A stretch of DNA of 64,000 nucleotides from contig NZ_NCSM01000029.1 of NCBI RefSeq assembly GCF_002224125.1, forward strand, positions 62,392 through 126,391. The letters are read 5' to 3'. The notes beneath the pieces are model-generated. The model worked only from the letters and a program-made list of their open reading frames with translations, did no database searches and was not told the origin of the DNA. The position numbers were made by a program, and so were the translations under genes. Source of the DNA: Streptomyces sp. NBS 14/10. GTDB lineage: Bacteria > Actinomycetota > Actinomycetes > Streptomycetales > Streptomycetaceae. Below are positions 25,275-36,759 of the stretch, in pieces; the first letter of the stretch is position 1; every line of letters starts with the position of its first letter.

Positions 25275-28200
25275 TCAGAGTGCGTCGCCGAGGGACCGCG
25301 CGGTGCGGCAGCGGAACACGGTCGCGACATCGACGGTCCGACCCAGCTCCGCTTCGATCCGGCCCGCCAGGCGCAGCGCGGTCAGCGAGTCGCCGCCGAG
25401 GGCGAACACATCGTCGTCCGCCCCGACGGACCCGCGTCCCAGCACCTCGGCGATCAGCTCGCACAGCCGCCGCACCGCGGGTTCGACGGCCGGTGTGGTG
25501 ACATCAGTGACATCGGTGAGTAGGTGTCCGGTCGGGACCGTCAGGGCCGCCGGCAGGTCGGTCAGGAGTTCCCGCAGCCGCGCCACCACCTGCCGGCCGT
25601 CCTCGGCGTCGAACAGGTCGGGGCGGTAGCTGACCTCGAGGAGCAGCCGTCGGCCGGGCGCGACCATCAGCTTGAGGGGGTAGTGGTACGCGTCGTGCCC
25701 GGCCACATCCGTCAGCCGCAGACCGTCCTCCGGGCTGGGCAGGGCCTCGGCGGTCGGGAAGTTCTCGAAGACGACGCAGGTGTCGAACAGGGTGCCGAGG
25801 CCCGCCGCCCGCTGGATGTCCGTCAGGGCGAGGTGGTGGTACGGGAGGAGTTCGGCGTGCTCGTCCTGTAGCCGCGCCAGCAACTCGGCCACCGGCTCGG
25901 CCGCGTCCAGACGCACCCGTACCGGCACGGTGTTGACGAACAGCCCCACCATCTCCTCGACGTTCGGGAGCTCGGCCACTCTCCCGGAGACCGTGGCCCC
26001 GAAGACGATGTCCCGGTGTCCGGTCCGGCGGTGCAGACACAGCGCCCACGCGGCGCGCAGCAGTGTGTTCAGCGTGACACCGGCTCGGCGCGACGCGTCG
26101 AGCAGCGCGGCGGTGTCCGGTTCGGACAGCTCGACGGCGATGCGCTCCGGCAGGACGCGGATCCGTGCGGTGTCCTGGTCCGGGCAGACCAGGGTGGGGT
26201 CTGCCAGGCCCGCCAACGCGCCGCTCCAGGCGGCGTGCGCCTCCTCGCGGTCCTGCGCGGCCAGCCACCGCAGATAGTCGGGGTAGTGTCCGGGGGTCGG
26301 CAGACCGGTGTCCTCGCCATGGTCGAAGAGCGCGAGCAGATCGCGCAGCAGCAGCGACGTGGTCCAGCCGTCCACCAGCAGATGGTGCATGCTCAGGGCC
26401 AGTGTCTGCCGGTCCTCGGCGAGCGTGATCAGGGTGCAGCGGGCCAGCGGAGGCCGGGCCACATCGAAGCGTTGCCGCCGGTCGGCATCGAGCAGCGCCT
26501 CCAGTCGCGCGTCCCGCTCCTGTGCGTCGAGGCCGGTCAGGTCATGGGTGTACCAGTCCATCCGGACCTGTTCCGGGATGGCCTGCACCGGTTCCCCCGA
26601 CCGCCGCTGGAGAAAGGCCGCGCGCAGCATCGGGTGGCGGCGCAGCAGCGCGTCACACGCGCCCCGGAACCGCTCGGCGTCGAGCCTGCCCCCCACCTCC
26701 AGGGTGATCTGCACGTTGTAGACGTCCAGGTCACCGCTGTCGTACCGGGCGTGGAAGAGCAGCCCCTCCTGCGTCGGGGTGAGCGGCAGCAACTCGGCGA
26801 CCGGCATGCCGATCCGGGCGCCGAGCCGGGCCAACTCCGCCGCGTCCTGCTCCCCGGCGTCCTCGACGGGTTGTGCGCGCACGGGCGCGCGCTTGGGGGC
26901 CTCCGCGCTCGTTCCGTACGCCACCAGGGCGCGCAGCGCGGCGAACCAGAGCCGGGCCAGCTCACCGACGTCGCCCTCGGTCAGCAGACGAGGGGCCCAC
27001 AGCCAGTGGGCGGCCAGCCGTGGCCCCGCCGGGCCGTCCTCGACCGCCGCGTTCACCTCGACGACATGCGCCATCGGCATCCGCGGATCGGCTCCGCTCG
27101 GCAACGCGTCCGACTCGGGCGCCACGCTCCAGTCCCCGTCGGCGGAACCGTCCTGCCGGCCCAGGTAGTTGAACCCGAGCTGCGGGGCCGGGTAGGCCGC
27201 CAACTCGTCGGCCGTGTCCCGGTTCAGATGGCGCAGCAGGCCGAAGCCGATGCCGCGCCGCGGGATCTCCCGGACCTGGTCCGTGACCCGGCGTACGGCC
27301 TCGCCGAGGCGCGCGGGCGCCGGATCACCGTCCGGGTCCCAGCCGGCGAACCCGGCGTCGAGCCGCACCGGATAGAGGGAGGTGAGCCAGCCGACGGTGC
27401 CCGACAGGTCGATGTCCTCGCCGATGGGTTCACGGCCGTGTCCCTCCACATCCACCAGCACCCCGGTGTCGGCGCCGGGGCGCCGCCAGGCGGCGACGGC
27501 GAGCGCCAGGCCGGTGAGCAGCACCTCCCTGGTGTCGCTGGACAGGGCGGCCGGCACGGTGGTGAGCAGCGGCGCGGTCAGGTCCTCCGGGAGGGTGAGG
27601 GTGAGTTCCCCGGCCGTGGCGTGGATGTCCCGGGACGGCGAGAGCCGGGCCTCGGCGAGCGCGACCCCGCCCGTGCGCAGGATCCGCCGCCACAGGGGGA
27701 GTTCGTCCAGCACGGTGTCTGCCTTCGCCGCGGCGTACAGCCGGTGGCTCCACTCCCGCAGCGGCACGGGCACCGGGTCCGCCACCGAGGCGGCGTCGGC
27801 CGCCGTACGACCCGTACGTTTCTGGCAGGCGGTGTACAGATCGGTCAGCAGGATGTGCCACGAGACCGCGTCGACGGCCAGGTGATGGACGGTGACGAGC
27901 AGCCGCCCCGGTCGGCTCGCGCCGCCGTCGAACCAGGTGGCCCGCAGCATCACGCCGTCGCGCGGGGCGAGAGCGTCGGCGTCCTCGCCGGCGCAGTCGG
28001 AAATCCGGCGGCGGAGGTCGCCCGAGGCCAGCCCGGAGACATCGACCCGCCGGACCGCCGCGCGCAGCCCGCGCGGGTCCACCGGGGTCAGCGCGAGGGA
28101 GCCGTCGTCGCGCAGGCGGGCGCGGAGCGCCTGGTGGCGCTCCACCACGGCTCGTACGGCGGTGGCCAGCCGGTCCGTGCCGAGCCCTGGCGCCACGCGC

Positions 28201-31200
28201 AGCAGCGTCGACTGGTGGAAGGCGTCGATCGCGCCACCGTGTTCCAGCAGCCACCGAGTGATCGGCGTGGCGGGGACGGTGGCGGACGCCTCGTCGGGGG
28301 CGGGGGAGCCGGCCGCCGGGGCCGGGGTCGGCCGCGCCTCCTGCCGCAGGAACGCTGCCAGGGCGTCGGCCGTGCGATGGGTGAAGACCTGCTTGGGGGT
28401 GAACCGCAGCCCCGCCTCGCGCGCCCGCGCCACCAGTTGGATCACGGTGATGGAATCGCCGCCGAGGGAGAAGAAGTCATCCGAGGCCCCGACCTTGTCC
28501 GCGCCGAGGACCTGCCCGAAGAGCCCGGTGAGCGTGGCCACGGCGTCTTGCTGAGCCTCCGGACCCGCCTCCGGCTGGGTCCCCACGGTCTCCTGTCGTG
28601 GCGGTGTTGTCGGCTCCGCCGGGTCCGGTTCGGGCAGCGCCGCCCGGTCGACCTTGCCGTTGGGGCTCAGCGGCAGTGCGGGCAGGGTGACGAAGGCCGA
28701 GGGGAGCATGTACGCGGGCAGCTTGGCCGCGATCCGTTCGGCAAGCGTGGCCAGTTCGCCGTCGCGTCCGGGCGCCGCCACGACGTACGCCACCAGGCGC
28801 GGCGCACCGGGGCGGTCCTCCCGTACCGCCGCGGCCACCTGGGCGACGGCGGGGTCGCTGCCGACCACGGCCTCGATCTCGCCCAGTTCGATCCGGTAGC
28901 CACGGACCTTGACCTGGTCGTCGGCCCGGCCGCCGTAGACCACGGTGCCGTCGGGCCGCCACCAGGCGATGTCTCCGGTCCGGTACATCCGGCCGCCGGG
29001 CGCGCCGAAGGGGTCGGCGACGAAGCGGCCCGCGGTGAGCCCCGGCCGCCCGACATAGCCGCGGGCCAGCACCTCGCCACCGATGTACAGCTCGCCGGGG
29101 ACACCCGCCGGGACCGGGCGCAGCCACGGGTCCAGGACATAGATCCGGGCGCCGGGGACGGGACGGCCGATCGGCACCGCACCCCGAGGCAGCGGGTCCC
29201 CGGGCTCCAGGCGGTGTTCCACACAGCCCACGGTCGCCTCGGTGGGGCCGTACTCGTTCACGACCGTCACCTGTGGGTGGCGGGCCCGCCACGCGGCCAG
29301 CGCCTCCCCGGTCAGCTGCTCGCCGCCGATGATGAGTTCGCTGCTCGGCGAGTACCACGCGTCGGAGGCGACCAGCACCGGCAGATGGCTGGGCGTGGCC
29401 TTGACGAACGCGGGTCCGTCGCCCTCGGCCCCGGGCGGGGCGTCGAAGTCGTCCAGATCGACCACGCGTACCAGGCCGCCCGACGTCAGCGGGCCGAAGA
29501 TACCGGTGACGGTGAGGTCGAAGGACGGCGGCGAGTGCACGAGCGCCTGGGTGGCCAGGCCCGGGTAGGCGGCGCGGGCGAAGGCCAGGTAGTTGTCGAC
29601 CGTGCGGTGTTCCACCGCCACCCCTTTGGGGCGGCCGGTCGACCCCGAGGTGTAGATGACGTACGCGCGGTCGGCGGGGCGGATCGGCGCACCGCGTTCG
29701 GCGTCGTCCACCCCGTGTCCCGGCAGCTCCGCCAGCTCAGCGCGCACGGCGGGGTCGCCGAGCGGGACCGCCGACGGGTGTGCGGCGAGCGCGGGATGGC
29801 CGGTGTCCGCGCAGACGACGGCGGACGGGGCGGCGTCGGCGAGCATGAACGACACGCGCTCCGGCGGATATCCGGGGTCGACCGGCAGATATCCGGCCCC
29901 CGCCTTCAGGGCTCCCAGCAGCGCCACGATCAGATCGACACCGCGCGGCAGCGCCACGGCGACGAGGTCTCCCGGCCGTACGCCGCGCCGCAGCAGGAGC
30001 CGGGCCAGCCGGTTGGCGGCCTCGTCGAGCTGCCGGTAGCTGAGGGTGTTCGCCCCTTCCGCCACGGCCGGGGCGTCGGGGGTGCGGCGCACCTGGGCCT
30101 CGAAGCGCTGGGGGAGCGTCACCCGATCGCGTCCGTACGCCTCGGGCGACGGTGCCTCCGAGCGGTGGGCCCACGCGCCCAGCACCTGCTCACGCTCCCG
30201 GTCGGTCAGCAGCGGAAGGTGTGCGACGGGGGTGGTGGGGGAGCGGACGAAGGCGTCCAGCAGCAGCCGCAGCCGGGTGCGGATCAGCTCCAGGCGGGCG
30301 TCGTCGAACAGACACCGGCGGTAGCTGATGTGCAGGCTCAGCCGGGGGCCGGGGATGGCCACCACGCTCAGCGGGTAGTGGGTGGCGCCGGTGATCTCCT
30401 GCTGACCACTGGCCTCAGTGTCCGCCCCGTCCGGCGCGTCGGCGGAGTCTTCGGCGAGCGGGGCGATCCGCAGGCCCGGCACGGTGTCCCGTACGGACGC
30501 CCAGTCGAAGGGCGCGTCGCCGAAGCCGGTCGAGGTGTCGTACAGCGTGTCAAGACCGGACAGCCGCCGCACCTCGGTCAGCCCGAGGTGCTGATGCGGA
30601 GCCAGCGCGAACTGCTCGTCCTGGACCCGGGCGAACAGGTCGGCCATCGGTTCCGCCGGGTCGATCCGCACCCGGACCGGGAGCGCGTTCATCAGCAGGC
30701 CCACCACCGAGTCGGCGCCGGGCAGCTGCGGCGGGCGGCCGTGCACGGTCTGGCCGAACACCACGTCGTCCCGCCCGGTCAGCAGGGACAGCAGCAGCGA
30801 CCAGACGCCCTGCACCACCGTGTTGAGGGTCAGCCCGTGTTTCCGGGCGGTGGCTGTCAGCGCCTCGGTGGCGTCCTCGGGAAGTGTGACCAGGGTCAGG
30901 CCGGGCATCTCCCCGTCGCCCGCCACGGGCGCGCCGGCGGCGACGAGCGTCGGCTCGGACAGCCCCTGGAGGGCCGACCGCCACGCCTCCTCGGCAGCCG
31001 GGCGGTCCTGCCGGGAGAGCCACCGCAGGAAGTCGGAGAACGGCGTGACCGGCCGAAGCCCCGCCTCGCCGGCGCCGTCGTCCCCCTCCGCCGCCTCCGT
31101 TTTCCGGTGGTAGAAGGTGAACAGATCCTCCAGCACCAGCGGCAGTGACCAGCCGTCGAGCAGGATGTGATGGTACGTCAGGACGAACACGTACTGGCTC

Positions 31201-31610
31201 TCGGCCAGCCGGACGAGCGCGAACCGCATCAGCGGCGGGGCCGTCATGTCGAAGCGGCGCGACCGCTCCTCCTCGAGGAAGGCCAGCAGCTTCTTCCGGC
31301 GTACGGACTCGGGGTCCGTGGAGAGGTCGAGCTCGGTCCACGGTGTCCGTACGGTCCGCCGGATCAGCTGCACCGCCTGCCCGTTCCCCCGCTGGCGGAA
31401 ACCGGCGCGCAGCACGGCGTGGCGGGCGAGGGTGGCGGCGCAGGCCGCGCGCAGCGCCTTCGCCGAGACGTCTCCGAGCAGTTCGAGGGGGGCCTGGATG
31501 GTGTAGACGTCCGCAGCCTCGGAGTCGTACAGAGCGTGGAAGAGCATGCCCTCCTGGAGCGGAGTGAGGGGCAGCACGGACTCGATCGGCGACTTGGACA
31601 CTTCGTTCAC
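25275..31610 (-). CDS. NRPS, C-A(Asn-like)-T-E-C-T
   Basis: 2111 residues. Order: condensation (HHILLDGWS, His about 146), adenylation ([11 protein letters not shown]; about 500-1010), carrier (LGGDSITV, Ser about 1052), epimerization ([10 protein letters not shown], His about 1240), second condensation (HHLLVDGWT, His about 1741), and a terminal carrier (LGGDSLTA, Ser about 2075). My manual reading of the A-domain pocket is D-L-T-K-I-G-E-V-G, matching published Asn codes. The protein would add Asn and invert it to D. The last C-T pair has no A domain and no thioesterase, so its substrate must be loaded in trans. GTG start at 31610 with a weak ribosome site. The repeat motif at 31643-31661 lies just upstream. 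Confidence 0.92.
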   Translation of the reverse strand: MNEVSKSPIESVLPLTPLQEGMLFHALYDSEAADVYTIQAPLELLGDVSAKALRAACAATLARHAVLRAGFRQRGNGQAVQLIRRTVRTPWTELDLSTDPESVRRKKLLAFLEEERSRRFDMTAPPLMRFALVRLAESQYVFVLTYHHILLDGWSLPLVLEDLFTFYHRKTEAAEGDDGAGEAGLRPVTPFSDFLRWLSRQDRPAAEEAWRSALQGLSEPTLVAAGAPVAGDGEMPGLTLVTLPEDATEALTATARKHGLTLNTVVQGVWSLLLSLLTGRDDVVFGQTVHGRPPQLPGADSVVGLLMNALPVRVRIDPAEPMADLFARVQDEQFALAPHQHLGLTEVRRLSGLDTLYDTSTGFGDAPFDWASVRDTVPGLRIAPLAEDSADAPDGADTEASGQQEITGATHYPLSVVAIPGPRLSLHISYRRCLFDDARLELIRTRLRLLLDAFVRSPTTPVAHLPLLTDREREQVLGAWAHRSEAPSPEAYGRDRVTLPQRFEAQVRRTPDAPAVAEGANTLSYRQLDEAANRLARLLLRRGVRPGDLVAVALPRGVDLIVALLGALKAGAGYLPVDPGYPPERVSFMLADAAPSAVVCADTGHPALAAHPSAVPLGDPAVRAELAELPGHGVDDAERGAPIRPADRAYVIYTSGSTGRPKGVAVEHRTVDNYLAFARAAYPGLATQALVHSPPSFDLTVTGIFGPLTSGGLVRVVDLDDFDAPPGAEGDGPAFVKATPSHLPVLVASDAWYSPSSELIIGGEQLTGEALAAWRARHPQVTVVNEYGPTEATVGCVEHRLEPGDPLPRGAVPIGRPVPGARIYVLDPWLRPVPAGVPGELYIGGEVLARGYVGRPGLTAGRFVADPFGAPGGRMYRTGDIAWWRPDGTVVYGGRADDQVKVRGYRIELGEIEAVVGSDPAVAQVAAAVREDRPGAPRLVAYVVAAPGRDGELATLAERIAAKLPAYMLPSAFVTLPALPLSPNGKVDRAALPEPDPAEPTTPPRQETVGTQPEAGPEAQQDAVATLTGLFGQVLGADKVGASDDFFSLGGDSITVIQLVARAREAGLRFTPKQVFTHRTADALAAFLRQEARPTPAPAAGSPAPDEASATVPATPITRWLLEHGGAIDAFHQSTLLRVAPGLGTDRLATAVRAVVERHQALRARLRDDGSLALTPVDPRGLRAAVRRVDVSGLASGDLRRRISDCAGEDADALAPRDGVMLRATWFDGGASRPGRLLVTVHHLAVDAVSWHILLTDLYTACQKRTGRTAADAASVADPVPVPLREWSHRLYAAAKADTVLDELPLWRRILRTGGVALAEARLSPSRDIHATAGELTLTLPEDLTAPLLTTVPAALSSDTREVLLTGLALAVAAWRRPGADTGVLVDVEGHGREPIGEDIDLSGTVGWLTSLYPVRLDAGFAGWDPDGDPAPARLGEAVRRVTDQVREIPRRGIGFGLLRHLNRDTADELAAYPAPQLGFNYLGRQDGSADGDWSVAPESDALPSGADPRMPMAHVVEVNAAVEDGPAGPRLAAHWLWAPRLLTEGDVGELARLWFAALRALVAYGTSAEAPKRAPVRAQPVEDAGEQDAAELARLGARIGMPVAELLPLTPTQEGLLFHARYDSGDLDVYNVQITLEVGGRLDAERFRGACDALLRRHPMLRAAFLQRRSGEPVQAIPEQVRMDWYTHDLTGLDAQERDARLEALLDADRRQRFDVARPPLARCTLITLAEDRQTLALSMHHLLVDGWTTSLLLRDLLALFDHGEDTGLPTPGHYPDYLRWLAAQDREEAHAAWSGALAGLADPTLVCPDQDTARIRVLPERIAVELSEPDTAALLDASRRAGVTLNTLLRAAWALCLHRRTGHRDIVFGATVSGRVAELPNVEEMVGLFVNTVPVRVRLDAAEPVAELLARLQDEHAELLPYHHLALTDIQRAAGLGTLFDTCVVFENFPTAEALPSPEDGLRLTDVAGHDAYHYPLKLMVAPGRRLLLEVSYRPDLFDAEDGRQVVARLRELLTDLPAALTVPTGHLLTDVTDVTTPAVEPAVRRLCELIAEVLGRGSVGADDDVFALGGDSLTALRLAGRIEAELGRTVDVATVFRCRTARSLGDAL

Positions 31611-31642
31611 GCGACGATGGTGTCGCGCGGCCGATCCGCGGG

Positions 31643-31661
31643 CCAGGCAGCCGACCGGCAG
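31643..31661 (-). promoter_or_regulatory. Cluster direct-repeat motif upstream of NRPS (25275-31610)
   Basis: Read on the minus strand, this is CTGCC, then 11 bases from its start another CTGCC followed by TGG. It lies 32 bases upstream of the NRPS GTG and is one of seven copies described in the findings. Confidence 0.6.
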
Positions 31662-31727
31662 CTTCCCTGCCCGCCGACGGCCCTGCCCACGTACGGCATT
31701 GCCGGTGTGCAGCTCAGCGGCAGCAAC

Positions 31728-32687
31728 TCACCCGCGCAGGGCGGGCTGTGCCAGGTCGGCCCTGCTGATCAGGTCGGACATGGACACCAGCACCCGGCGC
31801 TCCCCGGTGAACGCCTCCCGGCCGTGCGACCAGCGCATGTTGTCGATCACCAGCAGGTCGTGGCGGTGCCAGTCGAAGCGCTGCGCACGGCGCTCGAAGG
31901 CCGTACGGACCGCGGCGACCGTCTCGTCGGGGATCGGGGTCCCGTCGCCGAACAACACGTCGTTGGGCAGCCCGCCCTCGCCGAACAGCGCCACCAGGTC
32001 CCCCCGCAGCCCCTGCGGCAGCGAGGACTGGTGGAACAGCACCAGGTGGTTGAACCACGCCCGGCGCCCGGTGCGGGGGTGCGCCACGGTCGCGGGCGCC
32101 CTGCGCACCGTACGCAGCCGGTCGTCCTCCAGCCACTCCCACTCCAGGCCGCCCGCCGCGCAGAACCGGGCCACCTCGGCGCGGCTGTCGGTCTGGAACG
32201 CCTCGCGCCAGTCGAGGCCGACCCCGCTGCCGTAGTTGCGCACATAGCGCAGCCCTCGCGCCTCCACGGCCCGCACCACCTCGTCCGGGATGTCCTCCAG
32301 CACCCGCGCCACATCCGTGATCGGGGTGGCACCGCCGGTGGCCGCCGGGGTGGCGCAGAAGAAGGCCAGCCGGCCTGGCCAGGCACCGGCGTACGACGAC
32401 TCGCAGTGCTGCGGGATCACCTCGCGCGCCGGGTACTCGGTGGAGGTGAAGACACCGCCGCCCACCTCGCTGCGCGGCGTGGAGCGCTCGGTGTACTCCA
32501 GTGGCTTGAACCCGAGCCCGTCCAGGGCCTGTTGGAAATCCTCGACGCCCTCGGCGCCGGCCCCGCGGATCAGCGCGGCCCCGGTCCCGGCGACGGCCTC
32601 GTCGATCGCCGTGACCTGCCGGTGCACAAAGGACCCCAGCCGCTCGCCGTCCGCCTCCAACACGGTGATGCCGGTCAGCTCGTCCAC
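31728..32687 (-). CDS. TauD/SyrP-like Fe(II)/2-oxoglutarate oxygenase
   Basis: 319 residues. The facial triad is visible as H-x-E in IPQHCESSYAG and a distal His in MRWSHGREAF, with the 2-oxoglutarate-binding Arg in GERRVLVSM. The same layout occurs in SyrP-type hydroxylases that act on carrier-bound amino acids such as aspartyl-T. GTG start at 32687 with AGGGAG upstream. It lies between the thioesterase and the NRPS in one leftward operon. A beta-hydroxylase acting on the Asn-derived residue of the adjacent NRPS is plausible but unproven. Confidence 0.85.
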   Translation of the reverse strand: MDELTGITVLEADGERLGSFVHRQVTAIDEAVAGTGAALIRGAGAEGVEDFQQALDGLGFKPLEYTERSTPRSEVGGGVFTSTEYPAREVIPQHCESSYAGAWPGRLAFFCATPAATGGATPITDVARVLEDIPDEVVRAVEARGLRYVRNYGSGVGLDWREAFQTDSRAEVARFCAAGGLEWEWLEDDRLRTVRRAPATVAHPRTGRRAWFNHLVLFHQSSLPQGLRGDLVALFGEGGLPNDVLFGDGTPIPDETVAAVRTAFERRAQRFDWHRHDLLVIDNMRWSHGREAFTGERRVLVSMSDLISRADLAQPALRG

Positions 32688-32752
32688 GCGTCACAACTCC
32701 CTGGGGAAGGGGCCCGGTGTCGGTGCCCCGGTATCGGTGAGAACACCACCGG

Positions 32753-33538
32753 TCAGCCGAGCACCGCCGTGACGGCGTCGAGTACGGTCGGAGCACCGGT
32801 GAAGAGGTAGTCGTGCCCGCCGGGCAGCAGCTGGAGGGTGAAACCGGCCGAGGCACACGACCGCCACCGTTCCAGCTCGGCCCTGCCCACCAGCGGGTCC
32901 TGGGCGCCGCCGAACACGTGCAGCGGGCAGCCCACCGGCACCGGCCCGGGGCTGCGGTACGCCTCGGTGAGCGCGAGGTCGCCCCGTACCGTGCGCAGCG
33001 CGTACCGCAGATACGCCGGATACTCCCGGAGGTCGGGCGGGAAACCGCCGAACCCCTCCAGCCAGGCGAGCAGTTTCTCGTCGTCCCGGTCCGAGATCCG
33101 CTTCGGCACCGGGGTGTGCGGCGCCCGGGACGCGGAGACCAGCAGCGCGCGGGGCGCGGGCAGGCCACGCCGGACGGCGCGGACGGCGATCTCGTAGCCC
33201 AGGAGCGCGCCGAAGCTGTGGCCGAAGAGCGCGTACGGCAGGTCGAACTCGCCCGCGATGCCGTCGAGCACCGCGTCGGCCAGCTCCTCCAGGGTGTCCG
33301 GTACGGGCTCCCCGGCGCGCACACCACGGCCGGGGAGCTCCACCGTCGCCAGTTCGATGTCGTCGGGCGGGGTGAGCCGCCAGGGGGCGAACGACCCGGC
33401 GCTGCCGCCCGCCTGGGGCAGACAGAACAGCCGCAGCCGGGGGCTGGGCGCGGTCACCCGGCCGACGATCCACGGAGTGTCCACGCCACGCGGTGTGCCG
33501 GCGGAGTGGGAGGGTGGTACGGCGGCATGGGTTCGCAT
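32753..33538 (-). CDS. Type II thioesterase
   Basis: 261 residues from the ATG at 33538, preceded by AAAGGAG; a longer frame to 33562 lacks a comparable site. It has the intact family signature: LFCLPQAGGSAGSF, nucleophile elbow GHSFG, VFGGAQDPLV with the catalytic Asp, and GGHDYLF with the His. It normally hydrolyses misprimed carriers; here, with no TE domain on the assembly line, it could also release the product. First gene of the leftward operon with the TauD-like, NRPS and amidinotransferase genes. Confidence 0.9.
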   Translation of the reverse strand: MRTHAAVPPSHSAGTPRGVDTPWIVGRVTAPSPRLRLFCLPQAGGSAGSFAPWRLTPPDDIELATVELPGRGVRAGEPVPDTLEELADAVLDGIAGEFDLPYALFGHSFGALLGYEIAVRAVRRGLPAPRALLVSASRAPHTPVPKRISDRDDEKLLAWLEGFGGFPPDLREYPAYLRYALRTVRGDLALTEAYRSPGPVPVGCPLHVFGGAQDPLVGRAELERWRSCASAGFTLQLLPGGHDYLFTGAPTVLDAVTAVLG

Positions 33539-33673
33539 CCCGCTCCTTTCGTCGCCCGGCACTCCTCGGGGCGGTGGCCCTCGCGGCTCCGGGTGGTCGC
33601 CCTCGCGGTTCGGGGAGGTGGCCTGGTGGCTCGGGGTCGCTTAGGCCATCGTGGCCCGGTGGCGGCGCCCGGA

Positions 33674-33693
33674 CCAGGCACGGGGACCGGCAA
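33674..33693 (-). promoter_or_regulatory. Cluster direct-repeat motif upstream of thioesterase operon
   Basis: On the minus strand TTGCC is followed, 12 bases from its start, by GTGCCTGG. It lies about 135 bases upstream of the thioesterase start, and a matching plus-strand copy (33710-33729) serves the divergent gene. Confidence 0.55.
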
Positions 33694-33709
33694 CCGGTCT
33701 GCCGCGAAG

Positions 33710-33729
33710 TTGCCCCCGGGCCTGCCTGG
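33710..33729 (+). promoter_or_regulatory. Cluster direct-repeat motif upstream of di-iron oxygenase gene
   Basis: TTGCC followed, 12 bases from its start, by CTGCCTGG; 70 bases upstream of the ATG at 33800 and in the direction of transcription. Confidence 0.6.
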
Positions 33730-33799
33730 CCGGTGGTGGCCGGGCCCGGTGAGGATCGTGGCGACCGTCCGCCCTTGTGCCCGAGGGGATCGCACTCCC

Positions 33800-34816
33800 A
33801 TGACCGCTCCTCCTGACGAGGCAGCCGACTCGCCCTTCTTCGTTCTGGACGCCGTGACGGCGGACCTGATGAAGGTCGAATCCCTCACCCAGGCGTGCCT
33901 GAACTGGGACTACGGCAAGCGCGACAGCCGAGTGTGGCGCCTGTACGAGAAGAACAAGGCCGGGCAGTGGAACGCCGCCACCGATATCGACTGGGACCAC
34001 GATGTCCGGTTCGGGGCCGAGCTGACGGAGGAGAACGGGGCGCGGCTCGCCGGCTTCGTGGTCGGCGAGGGCAGCCCGGTGCCACGCGAACTGCTCACCC
34101 AGTTCCGCTGGGAGTACCAGGCCTGGATGTGCAGCCAGTTCCTGCACGGCGAGCAGGGCGCGCTGGTGACCACGGCCCGGCTGGTGGAGACCGTGCCCGA
34201 CATGGACGCCAAGACGTACGCCGCCTCCCAGGTCGCCGACGAGGCGCGGCATGTCGAGGCCTTCGCGCGCTACATGGACGAGAAGCTGGGCACCGTCTAC
34301 CCGGTCAACCCCGGCCTCGGCACACTGCTCCACGATGTGCTCTCGGAGTCCCGGTGGGACATCGTCTACCTCGGTATGCAGGTCGTCATGGAGGGCCTGG
34401 CGATCACCGGGCTGCGGCTCGCCAGCAGCGGCTTCGGCGATCCGCTGATCCGGCAGATCACCAAGATGGTGGCGAGTGACGAGGCCCGCCACATCGCGTT
34501 CGGCGTCACCTCCCTCACCGGCATGTACGAGCAGGCCACCTCGGCCGAAATGCGCGAGCGCGAGGACTTCCTGCTGGAGTCCATCCGGCTGATGTCCCGC
34601 CGTTTCATGCTCCGCGAGGTGTGGGAGCGGATGGAGCTCGACGTGGCCAAGGGGCTGCACTTCGCCCGCACCAACCCGATGATGGCCACCTACCGGCAGC
34701 TGCTGTTCCAGCAGGTCATCCATGTGCTGCGGCAGCTGGGCCTGTTGTCGGAGCGGGTGAAGGGGCTGCTGCTCGCGGAGAACCTGGTACGTCCGGAGAT
34801 GATGACGAGCCGCTGA
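33800..34816 (+). CDS. Ferritin-like di-iron oxygenase (AurF/R2-type helical bundle)
   Basis: 338 residues from the ATG at 33800; the open frame extends upstream, but codon use and the regulatory motif mark this start. Helical, with two DEARH motifs (QVADEARHVEAF and VASDEARHIAFG) plus Glu in WEYQ/HGEQ and in VVMEGLAI. These can supply the carboxylates and histidines of a di-iron site. Relatives hydroxylate, desaturate or N-oxygenate small molecules or carrier-bound substrates. It stands alone between the divergent thioesterase operon and a terminator. The substrate is unknown; an amine N-oxygenation or acyl-chain oxidation would both fit the cluster. Confidence 0.8.
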   Translation: MTAPPDEAADSPFFVLDAVTADLMKVESLTQACLNWDYGKRDSRVWRLYEKNKAGQWNAATDIDWDHDVRFGAELTEENGARLAGFVVGEGSPVPRELLTQFRWEYQAWMCSQFLHGEQGALVTTARLVETVPDMDAKTYAASQVADEARHVEAFARYMDEKLGTVYPVNPGLGTLLHDVLSESRWDIVYLGMQVVMEGLAITGLRLASSGFGDPLIRQITKMVASDEARHIAFGVTSLTGMYEQATSAEMREREDFLLESIRLMSRRFMLREVWERMELDVAKGLHFARTNPMMATYRQLLFQQVIHVLRQLGLLSERVKGLLLAENLVRPEMMTSR

Positions 34817-34863
34817 CCGCGGCCCCGCCTCCGGCTACTGCCTGCGGCCCCCGACCCCGGCCA

Positions 34864-34893
34864 CTGCCCGGCGCGCACCAGCGCGCCGGGCAG
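34864..34893. terminator. Bidirectional hairpin terminator
   Basis: Perfect 13-base arms CTGCCCGGCGCGC and GCGCGCCGGGCAG with a four-base loop between two convergent genes. Confidence 0.85.
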
Positions 34894-34920
34894 CCGTATG
34901 TCCGCGCCGGGAGCGTCGGG

Positions 34921-36579
34921 TCAGTCCGCGGTCAGCGGCTGGGTGGCCGCCTCGTACGCACCGGAGCACACCGCCTGCCAGATGACGCGCCGCCGGGGCT
35001 TGCCGCTGGAGGTGACCGCGATCCCGCCCTGGGGCACCTCGACGGACAGCAACTCGGCGTCGCCCAGCCATTCGGACAACACCTCATGGGCGATCCGCCG
35101 CCACTCCGGCCGCACCCCCGCGAACACGACCACCCCGATGGGTGTGGCATCGCGGACCCCGAGGAGGACGGCGACCCGGCGCTCGGGGACACCGCGCTGA
35201 TGCAGCAGGGTCTCCAGGCTCTCCGCGAACACCATCTTCCCGCTGACCTTGAGCCCGTCGCCCAGCCGGCCGATCACGAACAGCTGCCCGTCGCGCAGGA
35301 ACCCCGCGTCTCCGGTGCGCAGCCCTTCCTCGCCGAGGCTGGTGCCGGAGGCGGAGCCGGTGTCGCCGAGGTATCCGCTCGCGATCGACACCCCGCTGAC
35401 GACGATCTCGCCGACCCGCCCGTCGGGTAGCCGCCCCCCGTCCTCGGACACGACGGTCACCGTACGGCCCGGCAGCGGCCGGCCGCAGCCGACCACCGCC
35501 GTCCCGGCCAGGGCAGTGGCGTCGCCACTGCCCTCAGCGTTGTCGTCGGGTCGCCCCGTCGTCCAGCCCTCGCCAGGGGGCAGACCGGTCACCGCGAGGG
35601 TGGCCTCCGCGCTTCCGTACGCGGGGACCAGCGCGCCGCGGTCGAGGCCGTACGGGCCCAGCAGCGCGTGGAAGTCGCGCAGCACCCGCGGGTCGACCCG
35701 CTCCGCGCCGATGATCACGGCCTGGAGTGCATCGAAGCGCAGCCCCTCCAGATCGGCGGGCCTGACGCGGCGCAGGATGTACGACAGGCCGAAGTTGGGC
35801 ATGGCCGTCATGACGATGCGCCGCTCGCTGAGGCAGCGCAGATAGCGCAGTGGCGAACGGATGAAGTCGTCGGGCTGGAGCATCCACCCGTCGAAGCCGG
35901 TGACGACGACGTTCAGCAGAAAGCCGACCAGGCCCATGTCGTGGTGGACCGGCAGCCAGCTGGCCGCGGGGCGGTGCGGGGCGCAGCCCAGCCAGGTGCC
36001 CATCCCGCCGATGTTGGTGCGCAGCGCCTCGGCGGAGATCCGCACCCCGCGCGAGAAACCACTCGACCCCGAGGTGAACTGGAGCAGCGCGGTCTCGGGA
36101 GGTGGCAGTGGCCGTTCCAGCGGCTCGGTGTCCGCGATGAGCTGGTCGAACGCCACCGGTTCGTCGATGCCCAGGTCGGCGGCGATCTTACGCAGCCGCT
36201 CCAGCGACTCGTCGTCGCAGACGACGGCTGCCGGGCGCACGGTCCGCAGCAGATGGGCGGCGTGCACCTCGTACTCGTCGGCCCGCTGGTAGGCGAACGG
36301 CGGGGCGATGGCGCACGGTGTCGCACCGGCGGCCAGAGCGCCGAAGAACCCGGCGACGAAGCCCGGGCTCGAGCGCTGCACCAGCGCCACCACCTCGCCC
36401 CGTCCGACCCCGTTCGCCCGCAGCGCGGCGGCGGTGGTGAGCACCAGCCGGCCCAGGTCGCGGTAGGACCAGAAGTCCCAGCCGTCGTCGTGGTTCGCGT
36501 AGTACAGGCCGCGCTCGGTGGACGCCTCGTCCAGCCAGTCGAGCAGGCCCCGGTCCGGGTTTCCCAACGTCCCCGTCAC
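34921..36579 (-). CDS. Fatty acyl-AMP ligase-like enzyme
   Basis: 552 residues of the ANL superfamily. The P-loop region reads [14 protein letters not shown], followed by [15 protein letters not shown], the DMGL motif typical of fatty acyl-AMP ligases. AYGSAEATL and the C-terminal catalytic Lys in SSGKPRRR are also present. Such ligases activate fatty acids and load them onto a carrier to start lipopeptides. GTG start with GAAAGGAC upstream. It is transcribed divergently from the first NRPS gene across a shared control region, which supports a lipo-initiation role. The acceptor carrier may be the ACP at 56489, the P450-linked carrier, or an NRPS domain. Confidence 0.85.
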   Translation of the reverse strand: MTGTLGNPDRGLLDWLDEASTERGLYYANHDDGWDFWSYRDLGRLVLTTAAALRANGVGRGEVVALVQRSSPGFVAGFFGALAAGATPCAIAPPFAYQRADEYEVHAAHLLRTVRPAAVVCDDESLERLRKIAADLGIDEPVAFDQLIADTEPLERPLPPPETALLQFTSGSSGFSRGVRISAEALRTNIGGMGTWLGCAPHRPAASWLPVHHDMGLVGFLLNVVVTGFDGWMLQPDDFIRSPLRYLRCLSERRIVMTAMPNFGLSYILRRVRPADLEGLRFDALQAVIIGAERVDPRVLRDFHALLGPYGLDRGALVPAYGSAEATLAVTGLPPGEGWTTGRPDDNAEGSGDATALAGTAVVGCGRPLPGRTVTVVSEDGGRLPDGRVGEIVVSGVSIASGYLGDTGSASGTSLGEEGLRTGDAGFLRDGQLFVIGRLGDGLKVSGKMVFAESLETLLHQRGVPERRVAVLLGVRDATPIGVVVFAGVRPEWRRIAHEVLSEWLGDAELLSVEVPQGGIAVTSSGKPRRRVIWQAVCSGAYEAATQPLTAD

Positions 36580-36681
36580 GTCCCCGTCCTTTCAGGAGTG
36601 CACGGGCCACGCCCGTACGTCCTTCGGGGCGCGACCGCGTGCCCGGCTGTCGCACAGCATCGCCACGAGGCCACACCGCCA

Positions 36682-36700
36682 CCAGGCAACCGGCCGGTAA
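36682..36700 (-). promoter_or_regulatory. Cluster direct-repeat motif upstream of acyl-AMP ligase
   Basis: On the minus strand TTACC is followed, 11 bases from its start, by TTGCCTGG; about 105 bases upstream of the ligase start. Confidence 0.6.
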
Positions 36701-36740
36701 CTTGCCCGGGCCCGGGCGGCATTTCGACCAGCAACCGCGA

Positions 36741-36759
36741 TTGCCGGTCGATTGCCTGG
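36741..36759 (+). promoter_or_regulatory. Cluster direct-repeat motif upstream of first NRPS gene
   Basis: TTGCC followed, 11 bases from its start, by TTGCCTGG; the cleanest copy in the cluster, about 120 bases upstream of the NRPS ATG at 36877. Confidence 0.65.

Noticed and set aside
32813..33799. Upstream extension of the di-iron oxygenase frame
   Set aside because: The extension lies opposite the thioesterase gene, has shadow-type composition, and crosses the control region with the repeat motif; the ATG at 33800 begins the recognisable protein.
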